Shown here: positions 9,048-19,656 of the stretch, piece after piece
How positions within the stretch are numbered: position 1 is the stretch's first letter
Layout: each line of letters starts with the position of its first letter
Source of the DNA: Bacteroidota bacterium
GTDB taxonomy: Bacteria > Bacteroidota > Bacteroidia > Flavobacteriales > Flavobacteriaceae
NCBI GenBank assembly: GCA_003650305.1
Contig: QMOV01000002.1
Location: 17,513 to 81,512 of the forward strand
Direction of reading: 5' to 3'
DNA length: 64,000 bases
Translations under genes and position numbers: made by a program
Notes under the pieces: model-generated
Database searches by the model: none
What the model saw: only the letters and a program-made list of their open reading frames with translations
Told to the model about the DNA's origin: nothing

Positions 9048-10802
9048 ATGCAAACATTAGACTGGATAGTTTTAGCTGCAACCTTACTTTTTATTGTTGG
9101 TTATGGTACATGGAAAACACGAGGAAGTAAAAATGTACAAGATTATATTCGTGGTGGTAATGAATCAAAATGGTGGACGATAGGTTTATCGGTTATGGCA
9201 ACACAAGCAAGTGCTATAACATTTTTATCAACACCAGGACAAGCATTTCATGATGGAATGGGTTTCGTGCAGTTTTATTTTGGGGTACCAATAGCAATGG
9301 TTGTGATTTGCATGGTTTTTATTCCGCTTTATCATCGCCTAAAAGTCTATACGGCTTATGAATATTTAGAAGGGCGTTTCGATTTAAAAACAAGAACACT
9401 AACGGCTATTCTGTTTTTAATTCAACGTGGATTAGCTGCTGGAATTACCATTTTTGCTCCTGCCATTATTTTATCTGCTGTTCTGGGTTGGAACCTCATT
9501 TTACTTAATGTTATTATTGGTATTTTAGTTATTATCTATACGGTTTCTGGTGGCACAAAAGCTGTAAGTGTCACTCAAAAATACCAGATGGCTGTTATTT
9601 TTACTGGCATGTTTATAGCATTCTTTATAATAATTAATGCGCTTCCTGAAGGTATTACATTTACAAAAGCTCTTGATATAGCTGGTGCAAGTGGTAAAAT
9701 GGATGTTCTTGATTTTTCGTTTAGTTTAGACAATCGTTACACATTTTGGAGCGGAATTATTGGTGGAACTTTTTTAGCACTCTCCTACTTTGGTACAGAT
9801 CAAAGCCAAGTGCAACGTTATTTGTCTGGAAAATCGATTAGAGAAATGCGTTTGGGAATGATTTTTAACGGATTGGTAAAAGTACCAATGCAATTCTTTA
9901 TTTTATTAGTTGGTGTTATGGTATTTGTATTTTATCAGTTTAATGCTTCTCCACTAAATTTTAATCCAGAAGCTACAAAAGCTGTAATGAATTCTTCTTA
10001 TGCTGAAGAATACAGCAATTTACAATTAGAGCAAGACAAAATATTTCGTGATAAGGAATTAATAATAAACAGATATATAGAAACTAAAGACGAAAAACTT
10101 GCTCAATATGTGTCGCTTGCTAATGAAGCAGATAGAGAAAATCGTGAAACTGCAAAAGCCATTATTAAAAAAGTATCAGCTGATACAGATGTTAAAATTG
10201 AATCTAACGATAAAGATTATGTGTTTATACATTTTATATTAAACAATTTGCCCAGAGGTTTAATTGGGCTTTTACTAGCAGTTATTTTAAGTGCTGCAAT
10301 GTCTAGTACTGCAAGCGAACTTAATGCTTTAGCATCTACAACTACAATAGATTTATACAAACGAAATCTTAATGGAACACGTAAAGAAAAACACTACGTT
10401 AATGCCACAAAGTGGTTTACTTTAGGTTGGGGAATTCTCGCTATTGGTATTGCCTGTATTGCGAATTTAGCCGAAAATTTAATCCAACTGGTTAATATTA
10501 TAGGTTCTATTTTTTACGGAAATGTACTTGGTATTTTCCTATTAGCATTTTTCTTTAAACTCATAAAAGCTAATGCTGTATTTGTTGGTGCCTTAATAAC
10601 TCAAATTATTATTATTGGCTTATTCTTCTTAAATGAATATGACTATATTAACTTACCTTTTTTATGGTTAAATTTTGTGGGTTGTACTATTGTTATATTT
10701 ATAGCACTATTATTATCTTATAGTAATTTGGGTAAAAAAGGAAAAATTCCATTATTTATATTAACTGCAATTCTAGGTTTTGTAGCTTTCAATATAATTT
10801 AA
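9048..10802 (+). CDS. Sodium:solute symporter (SSS family)
   Basis: 584 aa, multi-TM, GGNESKWWTIGLSVMATQASAITFLSTPGQAF, LLAVILSAAMSSTASELNALAS. Confidence 0.9.
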   Translation: MQTLDWIVLAATLLFIVGYGTWKTRGSKNVQDYIRGGNESKWWTIGLSVMATQASAITFLSTPGQAFHDGMGFVQFYFGVPIAMVVICMVFIPLYHRLKVYTAYEYLEGRFDLKTRTLTAILFLIQRGLAAGITIFAPAIILSAVLGWNLILLNVIIGILVIIYTVSGGTKAVSVTQKYQMAVIFTGMFIAFFIIINALPEGITFTKALDIAGASGKMDVLDFSFSLDNRYTFWSGIIGGTFLALSYFGTDQSQVQRYLSGKSIREMRLGMIFNGLVKVPMQFFILLVGVMVFVFYQFNASPLNFNPEATKAVMNSSYAEEYSNLQLEQDKIFRDKELIINRYIETKDEKLAQYVSLANEADRENRETAKAIIKKVSADTDVKIESNDKDYVFIHFILNNLPRGLIGLLLAVILSAAMSSTASELNALASTTTIDLYKRNLNGTRKEKHYVNATKWFTLGWGILAIGIACIANLAENLIQLVNIIGSIFYGNVLGIFLLAFFFKLIKANAVFVGALITQIIIIGLFFLNEYDYINLPFLWLNFVGCTIVIFIALLLSYSNLGKKGKIPLFILTAILGFVAFNII

Positions 10803-10940
10803 AGCATACATATATTTATATCATTTCATTTACCTATGATTTAGACAATTAAGTCGTGTTTTATTTACTTAATGTATATTTTACTTGTCTATTAGTAAAG
10901 TTTTCTTTACTTTTGTTTAATCAATTTAAAAAACGAACAA

Positions 10941-11414
10941 ATGAAAACAAATTATTTATTGCCAAACAAGTACAAAACCATAGGCTGGATTCTCTTTATA
11001 ATTGGGATTGTTTCTGGAATACTCTTTTATGCCAGCGAATATGAATCTGAAGTGTTAATTGTAAACGTATTGTCGGTTTACAATGGAGAACCTTTATTTG
11101 GAGAAAGTAAAAGTTTCTTTCAAATTATAGAAAATAGCATTGTTGATGAATTAATAACTTTAGCTATTATTATTGGAGGATTAATAGTTGGATTTACTAA
11201 AGAAAAAATAGAAGACGAATTTATTTATAAACTTCGAAAAGACTCTTTGGTTTGGGCACTTATCTTTAATTATGCTGTATTAATCTTTGCTACAATTTTT
11301 ATTTATGATTTTGCTTATTTTGATGTATTAGTATTTAATATGTTTACTCCCTTGGTATTTTTTGTATTTCGTTTTAATTTCTTAAAATATAAATCTCAAA
11401 GCCATGAAGAATAG
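10941..11414 (+). CDS. Four-TM hypothetical membrane protein paired with HTH regulator
   Basis: 157 aa, several TM segments; overlaps the start of the following HTH gene. Confidence 0.6.
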   Translation: MKTNYLLPNKYKTIGWILFIIGIVSGILFYASEYESEVLIVNVLSVYNGEPLFGESKSFFQIIENSIVDELITLAIIIGGLIVGFTKEKIEDEFIYKLRKDSLVWALIFNYAVLIFATIFIYDFAYFDVLVFNMFTPLVFFVFRFNFLKYKSQSHEE

Positions 11415-11604
11415 TATAAAAGTACAGCGTGCCATTCATGATATGACACAAGCAGATTTAGCAAATCATATTGGAGTTAGTAGGCAATCTATTAATGCCA
11501 TTGAGAAAAACAAATATGTACCTTCAACAGTTTTAGCATTAAAAATTGCGAAGCTTTTTAAAAAATCGGTTGAAGACATTTTCTATTTAGAAAGTAACGA
11601 ATAA
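11404..11604 (+). CDS. XRE/Cro-type HTH transcriptional regulator
   Basis: 66 aa; RAIHDMTQADLANHIGVSRQSINAIEKNKYVPS..LALKIAKLF. Confidence 0.9.
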   Translation: MKNSIKVQRAIHDMTQADLANHIGVSRQSINAIEKNKYVPSTVLALKIAKLFKKSVEDIFYLESNE

Positions 11605-11607
11605 AAA

Positions 11608-11638
11608 AAGGCGAGCAACATACAATATTGCTCGCCTT
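11608..11638. terminator. Bidirectional intrinsic terminator between convergent genes
   Basis: aaggcgagcaa-catacaata-ttgctcgcctt, 11-bp perfect stem, flanked by an A run on one side. Confidence 0.85.
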
Positions 11639-11665
11639 CTATTACTCGTAAAGATTATTATTTTA

Positions 11666-12505
11666 TTACTGCATCCACTCTGCAATAGATTCTTTATTCA
11701 TTTTTACATAGTCAGCATTTCCAGCTTCTTCGGCAGCAGCTAAAGATGCTTTGGCTGCTTTTATAGCTCCTTCCTTATCTCCAGCTTTTGCATAGATTAA
11801 AGACTGCTGTCTTAACTGCCAAAAACGAGGTGTCTCTGTCATGCTCATTGCTTTATCAATCCATTCTTTTGCTTTGTTTATATCTTTCCCCTCTCCATAA
11901 TAATAAGATGCAGCAGCATAATAATCTCCAAAACCTGGTCCACCTAATGCTTTATCTATTGAAGCCATAACGGTGTTATCAGTTGGTACATTAAATTTCA
12001 CTCCAACATAAGATTGTTCCCAAAGAATTCCAATAACTGCAGAATTACTTGTAACATCGTCAAAAGACATTGTAAACGATTGGATATCCATTCCTAATGG
12101 ATATACTTCTGCTGTTACTTTTGCAGCAACTTTCTCCATGTCTAATTCTTTTGGTGCTCCACCTCCAGTTTCAGTGTAGAATACTACTTCCCATTTATCA
12201 ACTTGTGGTATAGTAAAAATAGCATATGATCCTGCTTTTAGAGTTTTATCTCCAACCATTACATCTTCACTAAATGTAATTTTAGTATTTGCATTAGCTC
12301 CTGTTCTCCAAATTTTTCCAAAAGGAACTAAACCACCAAAAATAGTACGACCTCTCATCGAAGGACGCGAATATTCAAGCGTAACATCTGTTAATCCAAC
12401 TTTCTGTTCAATCTTTGAAAAAGGACTTGGTGCTGGTGTTTTTATCTGTGCATTAACAGCATAAGATAATGTAATTGCAATTGCAATTAATATTAGTTTT
12501 TTCAT
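11666..12505 (-). CDS. DUF2911 domain-containing protein
   Basis: ITFSEDVMVGDKTLKAGSYAIFTIP, PSMRGRTIFGGLVPFGKIWRTGAN motifs. Confidence 0.85.
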   Translation of the reverse strand: MKKLILIAIAITLSYAVNAQIKTPAPSPFSKIEQKVGLTDVTLEYSRPSMRGRTIFGGLVPFGKIWRTGANANTKITFSEDVMVGDKTLKAGSYAIFTIPQVDKWEVVFYTETGGGAPKELDMEKVAAKVTAEVYPLGMDIQSFTMSFDDVTSNSAVIGILWEQSYVGVKFNVPTDNTVMASIDKALGGPGFGDYYAAASYYYGEGKDINKAKEWIDKAMSMTETPRFWQLRQQSLIYAKAGDKEGAIKAAKASLAAAEEAGNADYVKMNKESIAEWMQ

Positions 12506-12697
12506 TTTGATTAGGTTTTAATGTTTATAAAATAATAGAGTTCTAAAATACAAATTACTACTCCCTACTAATGTTAATAAATCCTTAAAATAACACGTTA
12601 ACTTAATCGGTTTTTTTTATTTTAATATCTCAATTATATTAATCTCAATTCCTAAAAAGTTTTTATACCTTTAAAACAAATTAAAAACTAGTCTAAC

Positions 12698-14134
12698 ATG
12701 AAAATCAAATTTGTACTAACCATTGTCTTTTGTTTCCTTATCTGCAATTCTTTTGCTCAGAACAAAATGAACAAAACTAAAAAAGCCATTATAGCTTCAG
12801 TAGAAAAACACAAAGCTAATCTTATTAAGATAAGCGATGACATTTGGGCTTTAGCCGAAACAGCTTTTGAAGAGCATGCATCTTCAAAATTACTTTCAGA
12901 TTATGCAGAAAAACAAGGCTTTACAGTAGAACGAGGCGTTGCTGGAATGCCAACGGCTTTTGTAGCAACCTATGGTTCTGGAAGTCCTGTTATTAGTGTT
13001 CTGGGAGAGTTTGATGCGCTTCCAGGCATTTCTCAAAAAGCACAACCAACTAAATCGCCTTTAAATGAAGGGGCTGCAGGTCATGGTTGTGGACATAATA
13101 TATTTGGAGCTGGTAGTTTAGGTGCTGCAATTGCTATTAAAGAACTTATTGAAAATGGTACTATAAAAGGAACCGTTAAATTTATGGGTACACCAAGTGA
13201 AGAAAAATATTTTGGTAAAATATGGATGGTCAATGCAGGTCTTTGGGATGATGTTGATGTAAATATTAGTTGGCATCCTTCAGCTACACTTGAAGCAGAT
13301 GTGCAAAGTTCTTTAGCTTTGGTTGATTATAAAATAGAGTTTTTTGGTCAAGCTGCCCATGCCTCTGGCGATCCATGGAATGGTAGAAGTGCTTCTGATG
13401 CACTAGAACTTTATACCACAGGAATTAACTATTATAGAGAACACGTTAAGCCAACTGTTAGAATGCACTATCACATTCAAGATGGTGGGCAAGTCATAAA
13501 TGTAGTTCCTGATTATTCAAGATTATGGATGCGTGTACGTGACACAAAACGATCAGGTATGATGCCCGTTTACGAACGTACTATGGAAATGGTAAAAGGT
13601 GCAGCAATTATGGCAAATGTAGATTATAAAATATCGCTTATCTCTGGCATTTATGAAGTACTCGTAAATCGTGAAGGCGGAAAAATTATGCAATCAAACC
13701 TTGAACTTCTTGGTCCAATAGAATATACAGAAGAAGAAACTGCTTTTGGTAAAAAAATACAGGAAATAACAGGAAAAGAACAAGTTGGTATGGACAGTAA
13801 AATTAAACCCCTTGAAGCTACTAAAGAACATCCAGGAGGAGGCTCGACAGATGTTGGTGATGTAAGTTGGAATGTAGCTAATATTAATCTTGGTGTAACT
13901 ACAGCTCCAAAAGATACACCTTGGCATTCCTGGGCTGTTGTTGCTTGTGGTGGTATGAGTATTGGACATAAAGGATTAACTTATGCTTCTAAAGCAATGG
14001 CAATGACTATGGCAGATTTATTTGAAAATCCAGAACTTGTAGAAAAAGTAAAAGGCGAATATAAAGAACGTAAAGGCGACGAAGTTTACAAAGCTATTAT
14101 TCCTGAAGGTCCTCCACCAATTAATGGGAATTAA
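12698..14134 (+). CDS. M20-family amidohydrolase (AbgB-like)
   Basis: VISVLGEFDALPGISQ, GHGCGHNIFGAG, GGGSTDVGDVSW. Confidence 0.85.
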   Translation: MKIKFVLTIVFCFLICNSFAQNKMNKTKKAIIASVEKHKANLIKISDDIWALAETAFEEHASSKLLSDYAEKQGFTVERGVAGMPTAFVATYGSGSPVISVLGEFDALPGISQKAQPTKSPLNEGAAGHGCGHNIFGAGSLGAAIAIKELIENGTIKGTVKFMGTPSEEKYFGKIWMVNAGLWDDVDVNISWHPSATLEADVQSSLALVDYKIEFFGQAAHASGDPWNGRSASDALELYTTGINYYREHVKPTVRMHYHIQDGGQVINVVPDYSRLWMRVRDTKRSGMMPVYERTMEMVKGAAIMANVDYKISLISGIYEVLVNREGGKIMQSNLELLGPIEYTEEETAFGKKIQEITGKEQVGMDSKIKPLEATKEHPGGGSTDVGDVSWNVANINLGVTTAPKDTPWHSWAVVACGGMSIGHKGLTYASKAMAMTMADLFENPELVEKVKGEYKERKGDEVYKAIIPEGPPPINGN

Positions 14135-14173
14135 AATGTTATAATTTTTATTTTTAACTATAAGTGAAACCCT

Positions 14174-15703
14174 TTAAAACTTCTGCATTAAAATGGCTGT
14201 AATAGTTTTAATACCATCAATATAATTTCCTAGTCTTATATTTTCATTTGGACTATGTTGATTGTTATCTGGATTCACAGTTGGTACAGCTACAGCTGGA
14301 ATATCTAATGTTATAACAAATGGAGAAATTGGTATTGAGCCACCCATCGTTCTAATTTGTATTGGGTCTTTGCCAAAAGCCCTATTCATTCCTTTTCGAA
14401 GCCATGCTCCTATCTCTGTATTAAAATCTGTTCGAAAAGCGCCATAAGAAATTTTAGAATTGAATCTTGCTATTTTATCATGAGTCATACGTTCTACTTC
14501 AGTTGGAGCTTCATCCACTAAATAATATCCTTGATTAATAATGTGATCTTTCAACAATTTAACCATATGTTCGCCATTCGTTTCTTTCACTAATCTTATA
14601 TTCATTTCAGCAATGGCAGATTTTGGAATAATAGTTCTTGTTTCTTTACCAACCCAAGCAGCTTCAAGACCTAAAATGCCAAGTGCAGGATATTGAATAG
14701 CTTCCTGAAAATTGTTTCCAATATTATCTGTACTTGTAATACCAAAATCTTTTTGTATTTGAGCTTCATCATCTGGTACTTGTTCTAGAATAGTTTTTAC
14801 ATCATCTGAAATTGTAATACCATCATACCAACCCTTAATCTCTACTCTGCCATCTTCTTGCCACATAGTTGCTAATAATTGAGACAATTTCATGGCAGGA
14901 TTTGGTACATAATTACCATAATTTCCGCTATGTAAAGGAGTTCTTGGTCCAATGACTTCGAGTGAGATTGTTGCTATGCCACGTGCTCCATAGCTTAAGG
15001 TTGGTTGATTCGATAAATGTCTAGGACCATCGAAAATGACTAACATATCTGCAGCCAACTGCTCTTTATATTCTAATACAGCATTAGGTAATTGTGGCGA
15101 ACCCAATTCTTCTTCAAAGTCTATAATAACCTTAATATTGAAATTAGGTTCATACACATGGTCATTAATAATATCCATAGCTTTTAAAAACATCATATCA
15201 GGACCTCGTGCATCAGACGCTGAGCGCGAAAAAATTCGCCAATCAGGATTAATTTCACCTTTTAGATTATTCCAATCGATACTATTCCAATCTCCATACT
15301 CATTTTTTTCTTTTAAAACTGGAATATAAGGATCATCTTGAAACCATTTGGTAGTATCTACAGGCTGACCATCAACTTGGAGATACACTAAAACTGTGCG
15401 TTTTGCTTTTGGATAATCTCTTGAAGCTAATAATAAAGGAACTGTTTCAGTTTCTAAACGTTGCGTTTTAAATCCTCTTTTTTCAAACGCTTTTTCACAC
15501 CATTTCACATTTACTTCTATATCTTCTGGATAGTATGCATCGTTGGGTAAACTAAAAAAATCTTTCAATTCCTCAAAAGATGCTTTGGCATATTTTAACG
15601 AGAGTTTATCGAGATTGTCATCCATTATTTCTTGAGAACAAACAGAAAACGATAATAGAGAAAACAAAGACAGGAATAGATACTTTTTTATCATAATATG
15701 CAA
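14174..15703 (-). CDS. M20-family metallopeptidase/dipeptidase, secreted (ATG at 15697 equally plausible start)
   Basis: Signal peptide, YLQVDGQPVD, SASDARGPDMMFLKA, DFEEELGSP, PHSPNENI-like QHSPNENIRLG C-terminal motif. Confidence 0.8.
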   Translation of the reverse strand: MHIMIKKYLFLSLFSLLSFSVCSQEIMDDNLDKLSLKYAKASFEELKDFFSLPNDAYYPEDIEVNVKWCEKAFEKRGFKTQRLETETVPLLLASRDYPKAKRTVLVYLQVDGQPVDTTKWFQDDPYIPVLKEKNEYGDWNSIDWNNLKGEINPDWRIFSRSASDARGPDMMFLKAMDIINDHVYEPNFNIKVIIDFEEELGSPQLPNAVLEYKEQLAADMLVIFDGPRHLSNQPTLSYGARGIATISLEVIGPRTPLHSGNYGNYVPNPAMKLSQLLATMWQEDGRVEIKGWYDGITISDDVKTILEQVPDDEAQIQKDFGITSTDNIGNNFQEAIQYPALGILGLEAAWVGKETRTIIPKSAIAEMNIRLVKETNGEHMVKLLKDHIINQGYYLVDEAPTEVERMTHDKIARFNSKISYGAFRTDFNTEIGAWLRKGMNRAFGKDPIQIRTMGGSIPISPFVITLDIPAVAVPTVNPDNNQHSPNENIRLGNYIDGIKTITAILMQKF

Positions 15704-15754
15704 TATTTAAAAACTTTAATTTAATGTATTAAAATATATAATTTTAAAAAAAAA

Positions 15755-16396
15755 CTAATTCTTATCCTCTAACAGAGGAACGAACCTAAACTTATCAAAT
15801 TCATGTTTTTCAAATTCCTTGATGTCTTTTCTTATTAATAAAGTCATAGTTTGCACATTATCACCTACTGGAATAACAAGTCGTCCGCCAATTTTTAATT
15901 GACTCAATAACGGTTTAGGCACAAAAGGTGCTCCTGCTGTAACAACAATACTATCGAATGGTGCTTCCTCTTCTAATCCTTTATAACCATCACCAAAAAT
16001 AAATTTTTTAACACCATATCCTAATTTGGGTAAAAACTTACTGGTTCTTTTAAAAAGTTCCAATTGACGTTCTATACTATATACCTTAGCTCCAAGCTCA
16101 CATAAAATAGCAGCTTGATAACCACTTCCTGTACCAATTTCAAGAACTTTATCTCCTTTCTTAACTTGTAACAATTCTGTTTGATAGGCTACAGTAAATG
16201 GTTGAGAAATAGTTTGATCTGCTGCAATAGGAAAGGCTTTATCTTGATATGAATGATCTAAAAATCCAGAATCCATAAACAAATGTCTTGGTACTTTACC
16301 AATTGCTTTTAAAACATTTTTATCTTTTATTCCTTTAGATTCTATTCCATCAACTAACTGTTGGCGTAATCCTTTATGCTTAAATGTATCTTTCAA
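15755..16396 (-). CDS. pcm: Protein-L-isoaspartate O-methyltransferase
   Basis: DQTISQPFTVAYQTELL, VLEIGTGSGYQAAIL. Confidence 0.9.
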   Translation of the reverse strand: MKDTFKHKGLRQQLVDGIESKGIKDKNVLKAIGKVPRHLFMDSGFLDHSYQDKAFPIAADQTISQPFTVAYQTELLQVKKGDKVLEIGTGSGYQAAILCELGAKVYSIERQLELFKRTSKFLPKLGYGVKKFIFGDGYKGLEEEAPFDSIVVTAGAPFVPKPLLSQLKIGGRLVIPVGDNVQTMTLLIRKDIKEFEKHEFDKFRFVPLLEDKN

Positions 16397-16485
16397 TAAT
16401 GCTGTTATTTTTCAAAGCCAAAATTAATCAAACATTTTAAACTAATAAATATTAAAATCTTATTTTTGTTGAAAACAAAATTAGG

Positions 16486-17448
16486 ATGCTAAAAGCTGGT
16501 GTACTTGGTGCTGGTCACCTAGGAAAAATTCATTTAAGACTTCTAAATCAATCTGAAAAATATGAGCTTATAGGTTTTTATGATGCCGACGAAACCAATG
16601 CCAAAAAAGTTGAGGAAGAATTTGGTTACACCTATTTTGATTCTATTGAAACGCTTATTAATGCTGTAGATGTTGTAGATATTGTTACCCCAACCTTATC
16701 ACATTACGATTGTGCAAAACAAGCTATTGATAAAGGCAAACATATTTTTTTAGAAAAACCTATTACTAAAACTGTCAAAGAAGCAGAAGAAATTAGAACT
16801 TTGGTAGCAACTCACAATGTAAAAGGACAAGTAGGACATGTAGAGCGTTTTAATCCAGCATTTATTGTAGTAAAGGATATGATTAATACACCTATGTTTA
16901 TTGAAACACATCGATTAGCAGAATTTAATCCTCGAGGAACAGATGTTCCTGTTGTACTTGATTTAATGATACATGACATAGACATTATTTTAAGTGTAGT
17001 AAAATCTAAAGTTAAAAACGTTTCAGCAAGTGGAGTTTCTGTAATTAGTGACACACCAGATATTGCAAATGCAAGAATAGAATTTGAAAATGGTTGTGTT
17101 GCAAATCTTACTGCGAGTAGAATATCTTTAAAGAATATGCGTAAAACACGTTTTTTTCAACGCGATGCTTATATTTCGGTTGATTTTTTAGAAAAGAAAT
17201 GCGAAGTTGTAAAAATGCAGGATGCACCTGAAACACCTGGAGACTTCGATATGATTCTTCAAAATGCCGAAGGTATAAAAAAGCAAATCTATTTTGATAA
17301 TCCTCAAATTTCTAATAACAACGCCATTCTTGATGAATTAGAAACTTTTGCAGATGCCATAAACAACAATACAAAACCTATTGTAACACTTCATGATGGC
17401 ACTGAAGCTTTGCGTGTTGCAACACAAATAATAAATTGTTTTAACTAA
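16486..17448 (+). CDS. Gfo/Idh/MocA family oxidoreductase
   Basis: GVLGAGHLGKIHLRLL, HIFLEKPITKT, GHVERFNP. Confidence 0.9.
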   Translation: MLKAGVLGAGHLGKIHLRLLNQSEKYELIGFYDADETNAKKVEEEFGYTYFDSIETLINAVDVVDIVTPTLSHYDCAKQAIDKGKHIFLEKPITKTVKEAEEIRTLVATHNVKGQVGHVERFNPAFIVVKDMINTPMFIETHRLAEFNPRGTDVPVVLDLMIHDIDIILSVVKSKVKNVSASGVSVISDTPDIANARIEFENGCVANLTASRISLKNMRKTRFFQRDAYISVDFLEKKCEVVKMQDAPETPGDFDMILQNAEGIKKQIYFDNPQISNNNAILDELETFADAINNNTKPIVTLHDGTEALRVATQIINCFN

Positions 17449-17463
17449 ATACATAATATTAAA

Positions 17464-18354
17464 ATGAAAAACGTAGCAGTTATTGGAGCTGGAACCATGG
17501 GAAATGGTATTACTCATACGTTTGCACAAAGTGGATTTAAAGTACAACTTATAGATGTAAGTGAAGCTGCACTTAAAAAAGGGTTGGATACCATTACTAA
17601 AAATTTAGATAGAATGGTTGACAAAGAAAAAATATCTGAAACTCAAAAAGAAGAAACCCTAAACAACATTACAACGTTTACTAATATTACTGAAGGTGTT
17701 GAATATGCAAGTTTAGTAGTTGAAGCTGCTACCGAAAATTTAGATTTAAAACTTAAAATTTTTAAACAATTAGATAAAGATTGTCCAGACGACACTATTC
17801 TAGCAACCAATACATCTTCAATTTCTATAACCCAAATAGCAGCTGTAACTTCACGTCCCGAAATGGTAATAGGTATGCACTTTATGAATCCTGTTCCTAT
17901 TATGAAATTAATAGAAATTATTCGTGGTTATAATACTAGTGATGAAGTTACTAATCTTATCATGGATATTTCTCAAGTTTTAGGAAAAATTCCTGTGGAA
18001 GTTAATGACTATCCAGGATTTGTTGCAAACCGCATTTTAATGCCAATGCTTAACGAATCAATAGAAACATTATACAATGGTGTTGCTGGTGTACAGGAAA
18101 TTGATACTGTAATGAAGTTAGGAATGGCTCATCCTATGGGTCCATTACAATTAGCAGATTTTATTGGTCTTGATGTGTGTTTATCTATTTTAACCGTCAT
18201 GCACGATGGTTTTAAAAACCCTAAATATGCACCTTGCCCATTATTAGTAAATATGGTAAGGGCAGGAAAATTAGGTATAAAATCTGGTGAAGGATTTTAT
18301 GATTATAGCGAAAGTAGAAGATCCGAAAAAGTTGCAAAACAATTCTCAACATAA
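17464..18354 (+). CDS. 3-hydroxybutyryl-CoA dehydrogenase family protein
   Basis: VAVIGAGTMGNGITHTFAQSG, HFMNPVPIMKLIEIIRG, YPGFVANRILMP. Confidence 0.9.
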   Translation: MKNVAVIGAGTMGNGITHTFAQSGFKVQLIDVSEAALKKGLDTITKNLDRMVDKEKISETQKEETLNNITTFTNITEGVEYASLVVEAATENLDLKLKIFKQLDKDCPDDTILATNTSSISITQIAAVTSRPEMVIGMHFMNPVPIMKLIEIIRGYNTSDEVTNLIMDISQVLGKIPVEVNDYPGFVANRILMPMLNESIETLYNGVAGVQEIDTVMKLGMAHPMGPLQLADFIGLDVCLSILTVMHDGFKNPKYAPCPLLVNMVRAGKLGIKSGEGFYDYSESRRSEKVAKQFST

Positions 18355-18358
18355 TATT

Positions 18359-19597
18359 TTGGCTAAAATAATTCCTTTTAAAGCAGTTCGCCCAACACGA
18401 GACAAAGTAAGTCTGGTAGCATCACGCTCACACCAAACTTATACACAAGTTGAACGTGAAGCACGATTAGATTATAATCCGTTTTCATTTTTGCATATTG
18501 TAAATCCAGGATATAAATATGAAAGAGAGATTAAAGGTAAAGAAAGTTATAAATTAGTTAAAAACCGTTACTCTGAATTTAAAGAAAATAACATCTTTAT
18601 TCAAGATAACATTCCTAGTTATTATATCTATAAAATTGTAGATAGAGATAAAAACGTGTATAATGGAATTATTGCTGCAGCAAGTGTCGATGATTATGAA
18701 AAAGACATCATTAAAAAGCATGAAAGCACTATAGAGTATCGTGAAAACATTTTTAAAGATTATTTAAATATAGTTGGGTTTAATGCAGAACCTGTACTAC
18801 TTACCTATCCAGATAATAAAATTATTAATCAAATAATTACAGAAACTCAACAAATAAGACCTGAGTTCGAGTTCACAACTACGTATCGTGATACACATTA
18901 TTTATGGAAATTAGAAGATTTGCAAAATATAAATAAAATAAAAAGCGCATTTAAATCCATATCAACCATTTATATTGCAGATGGTCATCATCGTTTGGCA
19001 TCTTCTAGTTTACTTGCTAAAGATTTAAAATCTCAAAATAAAACACATACAGGAAATGAATCCTATAATTTTTTTATGAGCTATTTAATTCCAGAATCCG
19101 ATTTAAGGATATATGAATTTAATCGTATGATAAAGGATTTGAATGGCTTAAGTAAAGAAGAGTTTTTAATCCAATTAGATACGATTTATCGTATAGAAAA
19201 TCGTGGCACTAATTTATACAAACCCACTAAAAAGCATCATTTTAGTATGTACTTAGATGGAGAATTTTATTCGTTATATTTACGAAAATCTAATTACAAA
19301 TTTGAAAATTCTCTTGATCAATTAGATACTCAAATACTGTATAAGACCATTCTAGAACCTCTATTAGGGATTTCAAACTTACGCAATAATAAACGTATAG
19401 AATATTCTCATGGTAAGAATAGTTTGATAAACATTAAAAGTGCAATAGATAATAATGAATTTGTTGTAGGTTTTGGGTTAGTCCCAATTTCTATAAATGA
19501 AATGAAAAGCATTGCTGACGAAGGTTTAACTATGCCTCCAAAAAGTACATCTATTGAACCTAAACTAAGGAGTGGTGTTACAATTTATGAATATTAA
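18359..19597 (+). CDS. DUF1015 family protein (TTG start proposed)
   Basis: ORF 18287..19597; proposed start TTG at 18359 gives (M)AKIIPFKAVRPTRDKVSLVASRS, 4 nt after the upstream stop. Confidence 0.8.
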   Translation: MAKIIPFKAVRPTRDKVSLVASRSHQTYTQVEREARLDYNPFSFLHIVNPGYKYEREIKGKESYKLVKNRYSEFKENNIFIQDNIPSYYIYKIVDRDKNVYNGIIAAASVDDYEKDIIKKHESTIEYRENIFKDYLNIVGFNAEPVLLTYPDNKIINQIITETQQIRPEFEFTTTYRDTHYLWKLEDLQNINKIKSAFKSISTIYIADGHHRLASSSLLAKDLKSQNKTHTGNESYNFFMSYLIPESDLRIYEFNRMIKDLNGLSKEEFLIQLDTIYRIENRGTNLYKPTKKHHFSMYLDGEFYSLYLRKSNYKFENSLDQLDTQILYKTILEPLLGISNLRNNKRIEYSHGKNSLINIKSAIDNNEFVVGFGLVPISINEMKSIADEGLTMPPKSTSIEPKLRSGVTIYEY

Positions 19598-19656
19598 ATA
19601 TAAGGTTGATTCGTAAGCTGTTAAATCATTTATTATTTTATAAGATACAATAAGCA

